From Egicoccus halophilus (GTDB lineage Bacteria > Actinomycetota > Nitriliruptoria > Nitriliruptorales > Nitriliruptoraceae), in NCBI RefSeq assembly GCF_004300825.1, contig NZ_CP036250.1:3049001-3113000 (forward strand): a stretch of DNA of 64,000 nucleotides. The letters run 5' to 3'. The position numbers were made by a program, and so were the translations under genes. Positions 33,293 to 42,260 of this stretch are shown here, piece after piece. Under the pieces are notes generated by a model, which saw only the letters and a program-made list of their open reading frames with translations, made no database searches and was not told the origin of the DNA. How positions within the stretch are numbered: position 1 is the stretch's first letter; each line of letters starts with the position of its first letter.

Positions 33293-34939
33293 ATGTCCCG
33301 AGAAGCTCCTACCACACCCACCATCGCCACGAGAGGGCGGCGGGCACGACATCGCCGCGGTGTCGGCTTGGTCGCCGTTGCCGGCATGCTCGTCATGGCG
33401 GCCCCGATGGCGCACGCCGATGCGAATGCCGACGCCTGCGCCGACCTGGCCGGCACCGTCATCCCGGCGGCGGACATCGGCCTACCGACCAACGGCGCAC
33501 AGGTCGTCAGCGCCGTCACGACCTCGGGCGGCGGACTGCCCGAATACTGCCGTGTCGAGGGCCGCATCGCCCCCGTCGATCCCGAGGCGCCCGACATCCG
33601 GTTCCGGGTCAACCTGCCGGTCGACTACAACGGGCGGGCGATGCACTTCGGTGGGGGTGGCTACAACGGCACCGTGGTCGCGGCCACGGGCACGGCTCCC
33701 TCGGCGCCGGCGGGCACGCTTCCGCCCCTCGCGCGCGGCTACGCGACCTTCGGCAGTGACTCCGGACACGAGGGAGGCAACGCGAGCTTCGCGTTGAACG
33801 ACGAGGCGATGGTCAACTTCGGTTACGCCGCCCTGAAGAAGACCCGTGACGTGGCCGTCGAGCTGATGCACGCCCGCTACGGCGCGGGGCCGGAGTACAC
33901 CTACTTCGTGGGCAGCTCGCAGGGAGGCCGCGAGGCGGTCACGGTCGCCCAGCGGTTCCCGCACGACTACGACGGGATCCTCAGCCGGGTGCCCGTGCTG
34001 AACTTCACCGGGTTGCAGGTCGCCGGCAACCGCATGGGAGCTGCCATCGAGGGCGGTGGCTGGATGAACGCGGCCGAGATCGCGCTGCTCGATGCGGCGA
34101 CCATGGCGGCGTGCGACGGGCTCGACGGCCTCGAGGACGGAATCATCACGCGACCGGACGCCTGCGACTTCGACCCGGGCATCCTGCGGTGTCCCGGTGG
34201 GCAGGATGCCGGGTCGCACTGCCTGTCCGACGCTCAGCTCGCAGCGGTGTCGACGCTGTACTCCCCGGTCGAGTTCGACGCCGACCTGGCCAACGGCGTT
34301 CCGTCGTACCCCGCGTGGCCGATCGGCCACCAGGTCTCCGGCGGCTTTGGGACCTGGGTCATGGGCGGGGGCCCTCCTGGCGGCCTGATCGTGAACTTCG
34401 GGTCCCAGTTCGTGCGCTACTTCATCGCCCAGGATCCCGACTTCGACACGTTCGCGTTCGACCACAACGATCCGCAGTGGCGGGAACGGATCGAGTACGT
34501 GTCGAGCGTCGTGGACTCCACCGATCCCGATCTGTCCGAGTTCGCCGCCAGCGGCGGCAAGCTCATCATCCAGGAACACCTGGGTGACTACGCGCAGAGC
34601 GGCATGTCGGGCATCCGGTACTACGAGTCGGTGGTCGACACGCTCAACCGTGGCCGTACCCGCCAGTTCCTGCGGATGTACGTGTCCCCGGGAGCTGATC
34701 ACGGCGGTGGCGGCGCGCCCGCCCAGGTCGACTGGGTCGACGTCCTCGAGAGGTGGGTCGAGGATGGTCAGCCACCGGCCCGGGACATCACCCAGGCACA
34801 GGGTACGCAGCGCACCCGGCCGGTCTGCGAGTGGCCGGACTGGCCGCGCTACCGCCACGGCGACCCGAACCGGGCCGAGAGCTTCCACTGCATGAAGGCG
34901 CCGGGCTTCCCCGGTGCGGCGGTCGGTCGCTCACGCTGA
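33293..34939 (+). CDS. Secreted tannase/feruloyl esterase family protein
   Basis: A 548-aa exported esterase. A long, Arg-rich n-region, a hydrophobic core (VGLVAVAGMLVMAAP) and an AHA cleavage site near residue 43 form the signal peptide. The mature protein is a tannase/feruloyl esterase-type alpha/beta hydrolase: GGGGYNG oxyanion region, nucleophile Ser209 in VGSSQGGREA, paired Cys residues in the lid (CDGLDG, CDFDPGILRC) and a C-terminal SPGADHGGGG with the catalytic His. It would split aromatic esters (gallates or ferulates of plant polymers). The ATG is preceded by GGAGGGAGA. Confidence 0.87.
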   Translation: MSREAPTTPTIATRGRRARHRRGVGLVAVAGMLVMAAPMAHADANADACADLAGTVIPAADIGLPTNGAQVVSAVTTSGGGLPEYCRVEGRIAPVDPEAPDIRFRVNLPVDYNGRAMHFGGGGYNGTVVAATGTAPSAPAGTLPPLARGYATFGSDSGHEGGNASFALNDEAMVNFGYAALKKTRDVAVELMHARYGAGPEYTYFVGSSQGGREAVTVAQRFPHDYDGILSRVPVLNFTGLQVAGNRMGAAIEGGGWMNAAEIALLDAATMAACDGLDGLEDGIITRPDACDFDPGILRCPGGQDAGSHCLSDAQLAAVSTLYSPVEFDADLANGVPSYPAWPIGHQVSGGFGTWVMGGGPPGGLIVNFGSQFVRYFIAQDPDFDTFAFDHNDPQWRERIEYVSSVVDSTDPDLSEFAASGGKLIIQEHLGDYAQSGMSGIRYYESVVDTLNRGRTRQFLRMYVSPGADHGGGGAPAQVDWVDVLERWVEDGQPPARDITQAQGTQRTRPVCEWPDWPRYRHGDPNRAESFHCMKAPGFPGAAVGRSR

Positions 34940-34945
34940 GTCCGT

Positions 34946-34980
34946 GGCGGGGAGGCGGCGCGGACCGCCGCCTCCCCGCC
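34946..34980. terminator. 14-bp hairpin between convergent genes
   Basis: GGCGGGGAGGCGGC pairs perfectly with GCCGCCTCCCCGCC across a seven-base loop. It lies between the tannase-family gene and the helicase gene read from the other strand. Confidence 0.8.
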
Positions 34981-35024
34981 CCTGGTGAGCGGTCTGCGGC
35001 CCGTCGAGACGGCGGGCCGCACTG

Positions 35025-38000
35025 TCACGCCGCGGCGAGCTTGAAGGTCTCGTAGACGTCGGCGGGGATCGGGTTGGCCAGGCACCAGGTGATCGCGATC
35101 GGCCGCTCCCCCGCCGCGTCGACGAACTCGGCCGGCCCGAGCAGCGTGTATGGCTGCGTGGCGCCCCAGGCGTCCTGCCGGGCGGTCCGGACCGCGAGCA
35201 GCACGCGCAGCCCGTTGCGGCGCTGCCCGAGCAGGCGACGGCCGACCGGCGAGTCGACGCGGGTGTTGTTCGGCGTCTCCCAGTGGAACCGCTCGCGGCT
35301 GATGGCGTAGTCGCGGTACTGCGTCGTCGGCGAGTAGCCGCTGGCCTTGTGCAACGTGACGAACAGCACCTCGCTGTTGGTGCGCGTGTCGTGCCAGTGC
35401 CCGGACTGCAGGTTCGGTCGGCGCTCGGCGGTGACGTGCCCGAAGCCGGCCAGCAGCTCGTCGCGGGTGTAGGTGGCGTGTAGGCGCAGCGGCACGTCGT
35501 CGAGGTCCAGCGGCAGGCTCGGACGCGCGATCCGCTGGCGCAGCAGCGGCAGCGTCTGGCGCAGCTCGTCACGCAACGCCGGCGCGTCCCACAGCGCCTG
35601 CCAGGCCGCGGCGGTGTCCGCCGGTGCCTGCTTGAGGCCCCACAGGTTGACCAGCAACATCCAGGCCAGCCGCTCGTCGGCGGTGTTCGCGGCTTCGGGT
35701 GGGTGCGGGTCGTCGAGCCACTGCCGGAACCGGTCGATGCGGTCGACGTCGTCGAGGTGGAGCAGGCGGCGCAGGCCGCGCTGCAGCAGCGGCTCGTTCG
35801 GCGAGGGCTCGGCGTCGAGCAGGTCGACGGCGCGTTGCAGGCTGGTCCAGCCGCCGGCCTTGGCGAGGTCCTCGAGTTCGATGCCGGCTTCGTCGAGGAA
35901 GTCGGCCAGCGCAGGCGCCTGACGGGTGGGCTGGCGGCTGACCTGGGCGACGAGCTCCCGACGCAGCGCCGCCTTGCCGGCCGACACGGCCTGCTTGAGG
36001 TGCTCGATGATCCACTCGCGGGCCTGGCGGTCGAGCTCGAGGTGGCAGCCCGACGGCAGGTACGGAAAGCCCTCCTCGGCGGCCTGCTGCAGCTGTGCCC
36101 GCGGGATGCCGGTCAGTGCCCGCAGACGCAGGTCGAAGCGGTACTCGCGGCGGTGCTGGCCGACGAAGTCCAGAACCGTGCACACCGGCTTGTCCGGGTG
36201 TCGGCGCAGGCCGCGGCCGATCTGCTGCAGGTGCACGGTCACCGATTCGGTCGGGCGCAGCAGCAGGATCGTGTCGACGGCGGGGATGTCGACCCCTTCG
36301 TTAAACACGTCACGGCTGAACAGGCACACGAGCTCGCCGCGCTCCAGCTCGGCGATGCGGGCTTCGCGTTCGGTCTGCGGGGTGGTGCCGTCGATGGCGG
36401 CGGCGGGCCAGCCGGCGGCGGCGAACACCTCGACGAGGTGGTGGGCGTGCTCGACGGTGGCACAGAAGCCCAGCGCCTTCATCCGGTGCGGCTCGCCGAT
36501 GATGCGCCGGATCTGCTTGACGACCAGCCGGTCGCGCGCGTCGTTGCCGGTGAGGACGCGACCGAGCTCGCCTCGGTCGTACTGGCCGGCCCGCCAGTGC
36601 ACGTGGTCGAGCACGCCCTCGACGTCGGACACGCCGAAGTACTGGAACGGGGCGAGCAGCTGCCGGTCGAGCGCATGCCACAGGCGCATGTCGAAGGCGG
36701 TGCGCCCGTCGGTCCAGCGGCGGATGTCGAGCCCGTCGGTCCGTTCGGGTGTCGCGGTCAGCGCCAGGAGCCAGCGGCTCGTCAGCCGGTCGAGCAGGCG
36801 GCGGTAGGTGCCGGCTTCGGCGTGGTGGAACTCGTCGACGATGACGACGTCGAACGTGTCGCCGAGCTGCTCGATCACCCCAGGCGACGACAGGGTCTGG
36901 ATGGAGGCGAAGACGTGGCGGCCGTGCTCGGGACGGTGACCGCCGACGAGGAGTTCGCCGAAGCTGCCGTTCCCGAGGGCCTCGCGGAACGTGCGTCGTG
37001 ACTGGCGCAGGATCTGTTCGCGGTGGGCGACGAACAGCAGGCTGAGGTCGCCGTGCTCGGAGCGCAGGCGCAGGTAGTCGAGCGCGGCGACGACGGTCTT
37101 GCCGGTACCGGTCGGGGCGACGACGAGGTTGTGCGTCGAGCCGTGGATCTCGCGTTCGACGCTCAGCGCGTCGAGGATCTCCGACTGGTACGGCCACGCG
37201 CGCAGTTCCAGGCCTGACAGCGGCGAGTCCGGGTCGGCCGGGCGGGTGGCCTGCGCGAACCGGTCGGCGTCGTAGGGCTCGTAGTCACCTGACTCCCACT
37301 GGGCGTCGAAGGCGGCGGCGACTTTGTCGAACAGCGCCGGTGTCGCGGCGCGGGAGAGCCGGACGTTCCACTCGCGGCCGTCGACCATGGCGCTGTGCGT
37401 CAGGTTCGACGAGCCGACGTAGGCGGTGGAGAAGCCGGTGTCGCGGTGGAACACCCACGACTTGGCGTGCAGACGGGTGACCTGGGTGTCGTAGGAGACC
37501 CGCGCCTCGACGCCGAGGTCCTGCAGGCGTTCCAGCGCGGCGGCTTCGGTCGAGCCGGTGTAGGTGGTCGTCAGCAGTCGAACGCGTGCGCCACGCTGCA
37601 GTGCGGCCCGCAGTTCGTCGACGACCAGGCGGACGCCGTACCAGCGCACGAACGCGACGATGAGGTCGATGCGGTCGGCGGAGGCGAGCTCCTTCTTGAG
37701 CTCGGCGGCGAGGTGCGGTTCGCCGCGCGCGTTGACGAGCAGGTCGTGCTGCGACAGCGGGATGTCCGGGCCGACCGCATGCCGGGCCGGTGGCGGTGCC
37801 ACGGACAGCAACCGACGCGCCGGAGCGGCGACGACGGCGTCGGGTTCCTCGAGCTGGTCGATCAGGCCGTTGACGAGCGCGAGCCGCTGCCGCGGGTCCC
37901 GGATGGCGGCGTGGCGCCGCTGCGCAGCTTCGGCGAGCTGGGATGCGAGCCGCTCGGCCTGTTCGGCGTCGTCGACGTCGTTGGTTTCGACCGCGGAGGC

Positions 38001-38081
38001 GACCAGGCCGGACACGAGTCGTTCGAGCCGCGCGTCGACGATCGCGTCGTACCGCCCCGGCGGCAACCCCTGGTTCCCCAT
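35025..38081 (-). CDS. PLD-nuclease-like/superfamily 2 helicase/DUF3427 protein
   Basis: A 1018-aa multidomain protein. A helical N-terminus (1-110) is followed by a phospholipase-D-type domain (about 120-290; one HxK motif, LHAKSW with His205/Lys207, then SSNLTHS). Next are an SF2 helicase core with Walker A APTGTGKT (322-329), DEFH box (416-419), SAT-like ALTATPERT and motif VI QIGRGLRR, and a C-terminal DUF3427-like domain (about 720-1015) with GHWHDT and SPVGRRLLGQ. This PLD-helicase-DUF3427 architecture occurs in mobile or defence-linked loci. A role in phage or plasmid restriction, or in DNA repair, is inference. The ATG at 38,081 is the first with a reasonable context. Confidence 0.85.
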   Translation of the reverse strand: MGNQGLPPGRYDAIVDARLERLVSGLVASAVETNDVDDAEQAERLASQLAEAAQRRHAAIRDPRQRLALVNGLIDQLEEPDAVVAAPARRLLSVAPPPARHAVGPDIPLSQHDLLVNARGEPHLAAELKKELASADRIDLIVAFVRWYGVRLVVDELRAALQRGARVRLLTTTYTGSTEAAALERLQDLGVEARVSYDTQVTRLHAKSWVFHRDTGFSTAYVGSSNLTHSAMVDGREWNVRLSRAATPALFDKVAAAFDAQWESGDYEPYDADRFAQATRPADPDSPLSGLELRAWPYQSEILDALSVEREIHGSTHNLVVAPTGTGKTVVAALDYLRLRSEHGDLSLLFVAHREQILRQSRRTFREALGNGSFGELLVGGHRPEHGRHVFASIQTLSSPGVIEQLGDTFDVVIVDEFHHAEAGTYRRLLDRLTSRWLLALTATPERTDGLDIRRWTDGRTAFDMRLWHALDRQLLAPFQYFGVSDVEGVLDHVHWRAGQYDRGELGRVLTGNDARDRLVVKQIRRIIGEPHRMKALGFCATVEHAHHLVEVFAAAGWPAAAIDGTTPQTEREARIAELERGELVCLFSRDVFNEGVDIPAVDTILLLRPTESVTVHLQQIGRGLRRHPDKPVCTVLDFVGQHRREYRFDLRLRALTGIPRAQLQQAAEEGFPYLPSGCHLELDRQAREWIIEHLKQAVSAGKAALRRELVAQVSRQPTRQAPALADFLDEAGIELEDLAKAGGWTSLQRAVDLLDAEPSPNEPLLQRGLRRLLHLDDVDRIDRFRQWLDDPHPPEAANTADERLAWMLLVNLWGLKQAPADTAAAWQALWDAPALRDELRQTLPLLRQRIARPSLPLDLDDVPLRLHATYTRDELLAGFGHVTAERRPNLQSGHWHDTRTNSEVLFVTLHKASGYSPTTQYRDYAISRERFHWETPNNTRVDSPVGRRLLGQRRNGLRVLLAVRTARQDAWGATQPYTLLGPAEFVDAAGERPIAITWCLANPIPADVYETFKLAAA

Positions 38082-38146
38082 GGCCGGCACCCTAGCTGCG
38101 TAAAGGCGGCAGCCTCGGGCGCACAAATCTCGGCCGACAGCGCCGC

Positions 38147-38353
38147 CTACGAGGTCGGAGCCCTGACCTTCCAACGCAGGGAGAAGACCGGCTCGAAGCT
38201 CGCGCCCGTCTCGAGATCGACGAGCCGCTCGACGACCCACTCGTCGGACTCCTGGCCGAGGTGGTAGTCGGTGGCCGCTTCCACGGTCGCATGCAGCGAG
38301 AGGTAGACAGAACCATGCCAGCGGTTCCGCTCGACCAGAACGAAGTGCGACAC
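38147..38353 (-). CDS. Small hypothetical protein, 68 aa
   Basis: It reads from a GTG preceded by CAGCAGGA: MSHFVLVERNRW, then ESDEWVVERLVDLETGASF and a basic end (WKVRAPTS). I do not recognise the family. The amino-acid mix is protein-like, but the helicase start is only 65 bp away and no homology is evident. The remaining stretch 38,354-38,664 shows no convincing gene. Confidence 0.4.
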   Translation of the reverse strand: MSHFVLVERNRWHGSVYLSLHATVEAATDYHLGQESDEWVVERLVDLETGASFEPVFSLRWKVRAPTS

Positions 38354-38664
38354 TCCTGCTGATGGAGTCCTGGAACCTCGACAGATCCGTCGAGTGCGTG
38401 CCGATGCTGCGTCACGAGGTCGCGCAGCCGCTGCCGTCGTCCCACCGGCCTACCTCCAGCCCCTTGCGATCCTGCGGACCCTTCGATCCGAGTATCGCCG
38501 AGCCGTGAGACAGCACCCGAGCGAGCGTCACCGCGGGGCGCGATGGTGGACGCGCCCGCAACCGTGACTACGTGCGCGTCGACTTCGGCGTCCGCCCGCA
38601 CATAGTCATACCGGCGGTTGTGCACAGGTAAGTTCATCGCCTGCACTTGACTTCGTTCAGCTTC

Positions 38665-38670
38665 TACACT
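38665..38670 (+). promoter_or_regulatory. -10 element (TACACT) for a possibly leaderless hicA transcript
   Basis: TACACT lies seven bases before the hicA ATG, the spacing expected if transcription starts at the A of ATG. No ribosome site precedes this ATG. The -35 is weak: a TTGACT is nearby but only 12 bases upstream, and the hexamer at 17 bases is TGCACT. Confidence 0.5.
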
Positions 38671-38677
38671 TACGCTC

Positions 38678-38890
38678 ATGAAGCGACGTGACCTCATCAG
38701 ACAGCTCCGCGACGCGGCCAACGACGCGGGTCTTGAGTTCGCGTCGTTGCGCAACGCCGGCGGTCACGAGGTCTTCTCACTCGACGGCCTACGCATCCCG
38801 ATCCCGAACCACCGCGAGATCGCCGAAGGCACCGCCCGATCGATCATGCGGCAGGCGGCAGCCAAGCTCGGAGAGGAGTGGTGGAGGTGA
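38678..38890 (+). CDS. hicA: HicA-type mRNA interferase toxin
   Basis: A 70-aa toxin of a type II toxin-antitoxin pair. It has the family double-stranded-RNA-binding-like fold with the catalytic His30 in NAGGHEVF and the C-terminal IPIPNHREIAEGTARSIMRQ segment. HicA cleaves mRNA and stops growth until neutralised by HicB, encoded next with a GTGA overlap. The start codon has no ribosome site, which fits leaderless translation. Confidence 0.88.
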   Translation: MKRRDLIRQLRDAANDAGLEFASLRNAGGHEVFSLDGLRIPIPNHREIAEGTARSIMRQAAAKLGEEWWR

Positions 38891-39294
38891 GCACCTACCG
38901 CGTCACCGCAACCCGTGACGGCGACTGGTGGTCGCTCGTGGCGTACGACGTCGAGGGCCGCGAGGTCGCCTCGCAGTCACGCCGGCTCGACCAGGCGGAT
39001 GCCGCGATCCGCGAGGCCATCGCGCTGGTCCTCGACATCGACGGTGATGCGTTCGAGGTCGACATCTCCCCGGACCTCCGTCGCGTCGACGTGTCCGACG
39101 ACACGCTCGAGGCGCTTGAGTTGCGTCGTGCCCTGGCCGAGCTGAGCGACCGAGCGCGCCGCCGGACCCCTGCCGCGGTCGCCGAACTCCGGGCGGCGGG
39201 CCTGACCGTGCGCGATGTCGCGCAACTCCTCGGCGTGACGCCGTCGCGGGTCTCCCAGATCGAGAAGCAAGATCACCTGGCGAACTCCGCCTAA
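38887..39294 (+). CDS. hicB: HicB-type antitoxin with C-terminal helix-turn-helix
   Basis: A 135-aa antitoxin. The N-terminal HicB domain (TRDGDWWSLVAYDVEGREV ... AIREAIALVL) binds and blocks HicA. The C-terminal GLTVRDVAQLLGVTPSRVSQ is a helix-turn-helix for autorepression. The GTG start overlaps the toxin stop and has GAGGAG at a good distance; GTGs three and two codons earlier are alternatives. Toxin-first order is normal for hicAB. It lies 252 bp before the IS21-family insertion. Confidence 0.85.
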   Translation: MSTYRVTATRDGDWWSLVAYDVEGREVASQSRRLDQADAAIREAIALVLDIDGDAFEVDISPDLRRVDVSDDTLEALELRRALAELSDRARRRTPAAVAELRAAGLTVRDVAQLLGVTPSRVSQIEKQDHLANSA

Positions 39295-39674
39295 CGCCCG
39301 CTATCGCTACCGCTCGCTGGTGCTTACGGCGGCCGGCCCAGCCCGCGCATCCGCCGGTCAGCTCTCCCTGCGGGTGTCACTCAGGCGTGCACGAGCAGGC
39401 TCGAAGTTCGAGGTGCACGAGGCACTCCGACGACGTCCAGAAACCGCCGGCTTGAGGGTTGCCCCAGTTGCCGCCGAAGCCGGCATCCGGCTCTCGACGG
39501 TCAAGCGGCAGCGCAAATGCGTCCGGCCGCTTCGCGACCACCCGCTGTCGGCGGACATGAGATTCTCCCCGTAGGCGGACAGCGGACCTCCCCGGTGGTG
39601 GACAGGAAAGCTCCCCGCGGACATCAGATCTCCCCGGTGTTGTCCGTTGTGCTCGTCACGGTTGTCGTGAACGA

Positions 39675-41222
39675 GTGATCCCTCCCGGTACGACGGCGGT
39701 GCTGAAGCGTCGCCGACCAGGAGGGATCGGGATCAAGTCTGCCGGAGAGATCATGGAGATTTTGGAGGCCTACGACCTCGTGGGCACCTACCGCGGCGCG
39801 TCCAGGTTGGCTGGCTGCGACCACCACACCGTCAAGCATTACGTCGAGCGCCGTGCCGCGGCTGCCGACCCGTCGGCCAGCGTGCCGCGGCCGTCGATGA
39901 TCGACGGCTACCGGGCCAAGATCGAAGAGCTCGTCGAACGTTCCGAGGGCGACATCCGGGCCGATGTCGTGCACGAGCGGCTGACCGCGATGGGGTTTGA
40001 CGGCACCGACCGCACGACGCGCCGGGCGGTTGCCGAGGCCAAGTACCACTACGCGGCGGGACGACGTCGGGTGTATCGGCCCTGGATCACTGAACCGGGC
40101 GGCTGGTTGCAGTTCGACTGGGGCACCGGACCGAGGATCGCCGGGCGGGCGACGCTGCTGTTTTGTGCCTGGCTGGCGTGGAGCCGTTTCCGGGTGGTGA
40201 TCCCGGTGTGGGACCGCACCCTGCCGACCGTGCTGTCGTGCCTGGACGAGACGTTCCGTCGGGTGGAGGGCATCGCGACCTACACGTTGACCGACAACGA
40301 GAAGACCGTCACGGCCGAGCATGTCGCCGGGATCCCGGTCCGCCATCCCGACATGGCCGCCGCGGGCCGCCACTACGGCACCCAGATCACCACCTGCGTG
40401 CCGGCCGATCCGGAGTCCAAGGGCGGCTCGGAAGCGACTGTGCGGATCGCGAAGGCGGATCTGGTCCCGACCACGGCGAACCTGCGCGACGCCTACCACA
40501 GCTTCGCCGAGCTGCGGGCTGAGGCCGCCATGTGGTGTGAGCACATCAACGCCCGCCCGCATCGTGAGACCGGCCGGCCCCCGGTCGACATGCTCGCCGA
40601 GGAACAGGCACGGCTCCACCCGGTGCCCCGTGACCCCTACGTGGCCGCGTTGGGCGAAACCCGGGTGGTGTCGCGCAGTTCGGTGATCTCGCTGGGTGGG
40701 GTGCGCTACTCGGTCCCACACCAGCTGATCGACCAGACCGTGTTCGTCCGCGTCGACGGCGACGAGGTCGTCATCGCCCACCAGGGCCGTGACGGCGTGA
40801 CCGAGGTCGCCCGCCACCTGGTCTCCACCCCCGGCACGCCGCGGCTGGATCTATCGCACTACCCGCCCCGGTCGGCGTCGAAGATTCTCGAGCACCGCCC
40901 GGCGCCTCGCACGCCGGGCGAGGCCGCGTTCCTCGCGCTCGGGCCGGGAGCGGCGGCCTGGTTGACCGCCGCCGCTGCGGCCGGGACCGCGCGGGTTCGG
41001 ATGAAGATGAACCAGGCGGTCGAGTTCGCCGCGGTCTACGACCAGGCCGAGGTCGACGCCGCGCTGGCTGCCGCCGCGCAGGCCGGCCGGTTCGCCGAAG
41101 GCGATCTCGCCTCGATTCTGCGGCATCGGCGTCGCAGCAACGGTGACGGGGTCGTGGTCCCGCTCGTCGAGGGGCACTCGCTGCAGACCGGCACGTCGCG
41201 TTGGGCGGAGGTCGGCCGATGA
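39675..41222 (+). CDS. istA: IS21-family transposase IstA
   Basis: A 515-aa integrase-type transposase. The N-terminal helix-turn-helix (LVGTYRGASRLAGCDHHTVK) is followed by the DDE catalytic domain with FDWG (first Asp), LTDNEKTV (second Asp) and ESKGGSEATV (Glu), and a C-terminal domain binding the end repeats. The GTG at 39,675 is the longest start; an ATG at 39,753 (MEILEAYDL) is a shorter choice. The stop overlaps the istB start. Confidence 0.92.
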   Translation: MIPPGTTAVLKRRRPGGIGIKSAGEIMEILEAYDLVGTYRGASRLAGCDHHTVKHYVERRAAAADPSASVPRPSMIDGYRAKIEELVERSEGDIRADVVHERLTAMGFDGTDRTTRRAVAEAKYHYAAGRRRVYRPWITEPGGWLQFDWGTGPRIAGRATLLFCAWLAWSRFRVVIPVWDRTLPTVLSCLDETFRRVEGIATYTLTDNEKTVTAEHVAGIPVRHPDMAAAGRHYGTQITTCVPADPESKGGSEATVRIAKADLVPTTANLRDAYHSFAELRAEAAMWCEHINARPHRETGRPPVDMLAEEQARLHPVPRDPYVAALGETRVVSRSSVISLGGVRYSVPHQLIDQTVFVRVDGDEVVIAHQGRDGVTEVARHLVSTPGTPRLDLSHYPPRSASKILEHRPAPRTPGEAAFLALGPGAAAWLTAAAAAGTARVRMKMNQAVEFAAVYDQAEVDAALAAAAQAGRFAEGDLASILRHRRRSNGDGVVVPLVEGHSLQTGTSRWAEVGR

Positions 41223-41992
41223 CCGTCTCGAAGTCCCAAGCCCTCGACGCCGAGGTCGAAGCGCTCGCCCGACGGCTGCGGCTGCCCTACCTGCGCAAGG
41301 CCGCCGTCGACGTGCTGCCCACCGCCAAAGCGCAACGTTGGGAACCTGCCGAGCTCGTCCGGGTCCTGCTCGCCGAGGAAGCGCAAGGCCGGGACGCCGC
41401 CACCATCCGCAACCGCCGACGCCGGGCCGGGTTTCCGACCGGCAAGACCTTCGACACCTGGCGCGAGACCGCCTCGACGATCCCGGCGGCGACCCAACAG
41501 GCGCTACGCACCCTCGAATGGGTCCGGCGGGCCGAGAACCTGGCCGTGGTCGGACCGTCCGGGACCGGGAAGTCACACCTGCTCGAAGCCCTCGGTCAGG
41601 CCGCAATCGATGACGGGCTGATGGTCGCGTGGTTCACCATCGAGTCCCTCGGCCGGCTCGTCACCCGACATCGTGCGGACGACTCGGTCGCCAAAGCCGT
41701 CAACCGGGTGTTGAAGGCCGACCTGGTCGTCATCGATGACATCGGCCTGCTCCCCGTCCCCGCCGAAGCCGCCGAAGCGCTGTTCCGCGTGATCGATGCT
41801 GCCTACGAACGCCGCTCGGTCGCCATCTCGAGCAACATCCACCCCGGCGGGTTCGACCAGCTGCTGCCCACCACCATCGCCACCGCCGCGGTCGACCGGT
41901 TCATGCACCACGCCCACGTCGTGGTCACCGACGGCGACTCCTACCGGTTCGCCCAAGCCCGCGACGGCAAGGGGGTGACGCCCCTGGCCTGA
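41219..41992 (+). CDS. istB: IS21-family helper ATPase IstB
   Basis: A 257-aa AAA+ ATPase related to DnaC. Walker A GPSGTGKSHL, Walker B LVVIDDIGLLP and the sensor region SSNIHPGGFD are visible. It assists target choice and strand transfer by IstA. The ATG overlaps the istA stop (ATGA). No frame damage is visible. Confidence 0.93.
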   Translation: MTVSKSQALDAEVEALARRLRLPYLRKAAVDVLPTAKAQRWEPAELVRVLLAEEAQGRDAATIRNRRRRAGFPTGKTFDTWRETASTIPAATQQALRTLEWVRRAENLAVVGPSGTGKSHLLEALGQAAIDDGLMVAWFTIESLGRLVTRHRADDSVAKAVNRVLKADLVVIDDIGLLPVPAEAAEALFRVIDAAYERRSVAISSNIHPGGFDQLLPTTIATAAVDRFMHHAHVVVTDGDSYRFAQARDGKGVTPLA

Positions 41993-42260
41993 CCCCGTGG
42001 GGAGATCTCATGTCCGCGGCTGGGGAGAACTGTTGTCCACCACCGGGGAGGTCTCATGTCCGCCACCGGGGAGAACCAAATGTCCGTTGACACCCGCGCC
42101 AACGCACTCGGCACGTCGTGTGGCGCGCCGAGACCGGCCCGAACCCCGTCGAACCGCCCATACTCGTCCGATCCAGGACGTGGCGGCGCCATGTACACCG
42201 GCACCCTGCGGATCCGGCGAACCACTCCACTGGACTTCCCCCCGCGGGCCGGACACCGGC

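Larger units (their letters stand above)
39546..42092 (+). mobile_element. Complete IS21-family insertion sequence (2547 bp)
   Basis: The ends begin TGTCGGCGGACAT (left) and, on the opposite strand, TGTCAACGGACAT (right). Both continue as four spaced GGACA...CTCCCC subrepeats at roughly 29-bp intervals, the multiple end repeats typical of IS21. A perfect 5-bp target duplication CCCGC flanks it (39,541-39,545 and 42,093-42,097). istA and istB are intact, so the copy looks active and recent. The interrupted sequence, rejoined, does not give a recognisable gene. The gap 39,295-39,545 also shows none. Confidence 0.92.

Noticed and set aside
39320-39574. Short gene just before the IS21-family element
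   Set aside because: The frame has an HTH-like stretch but runs into the left end of the element, has no ribosome site, and rejoining the flanks does not give a known protein.
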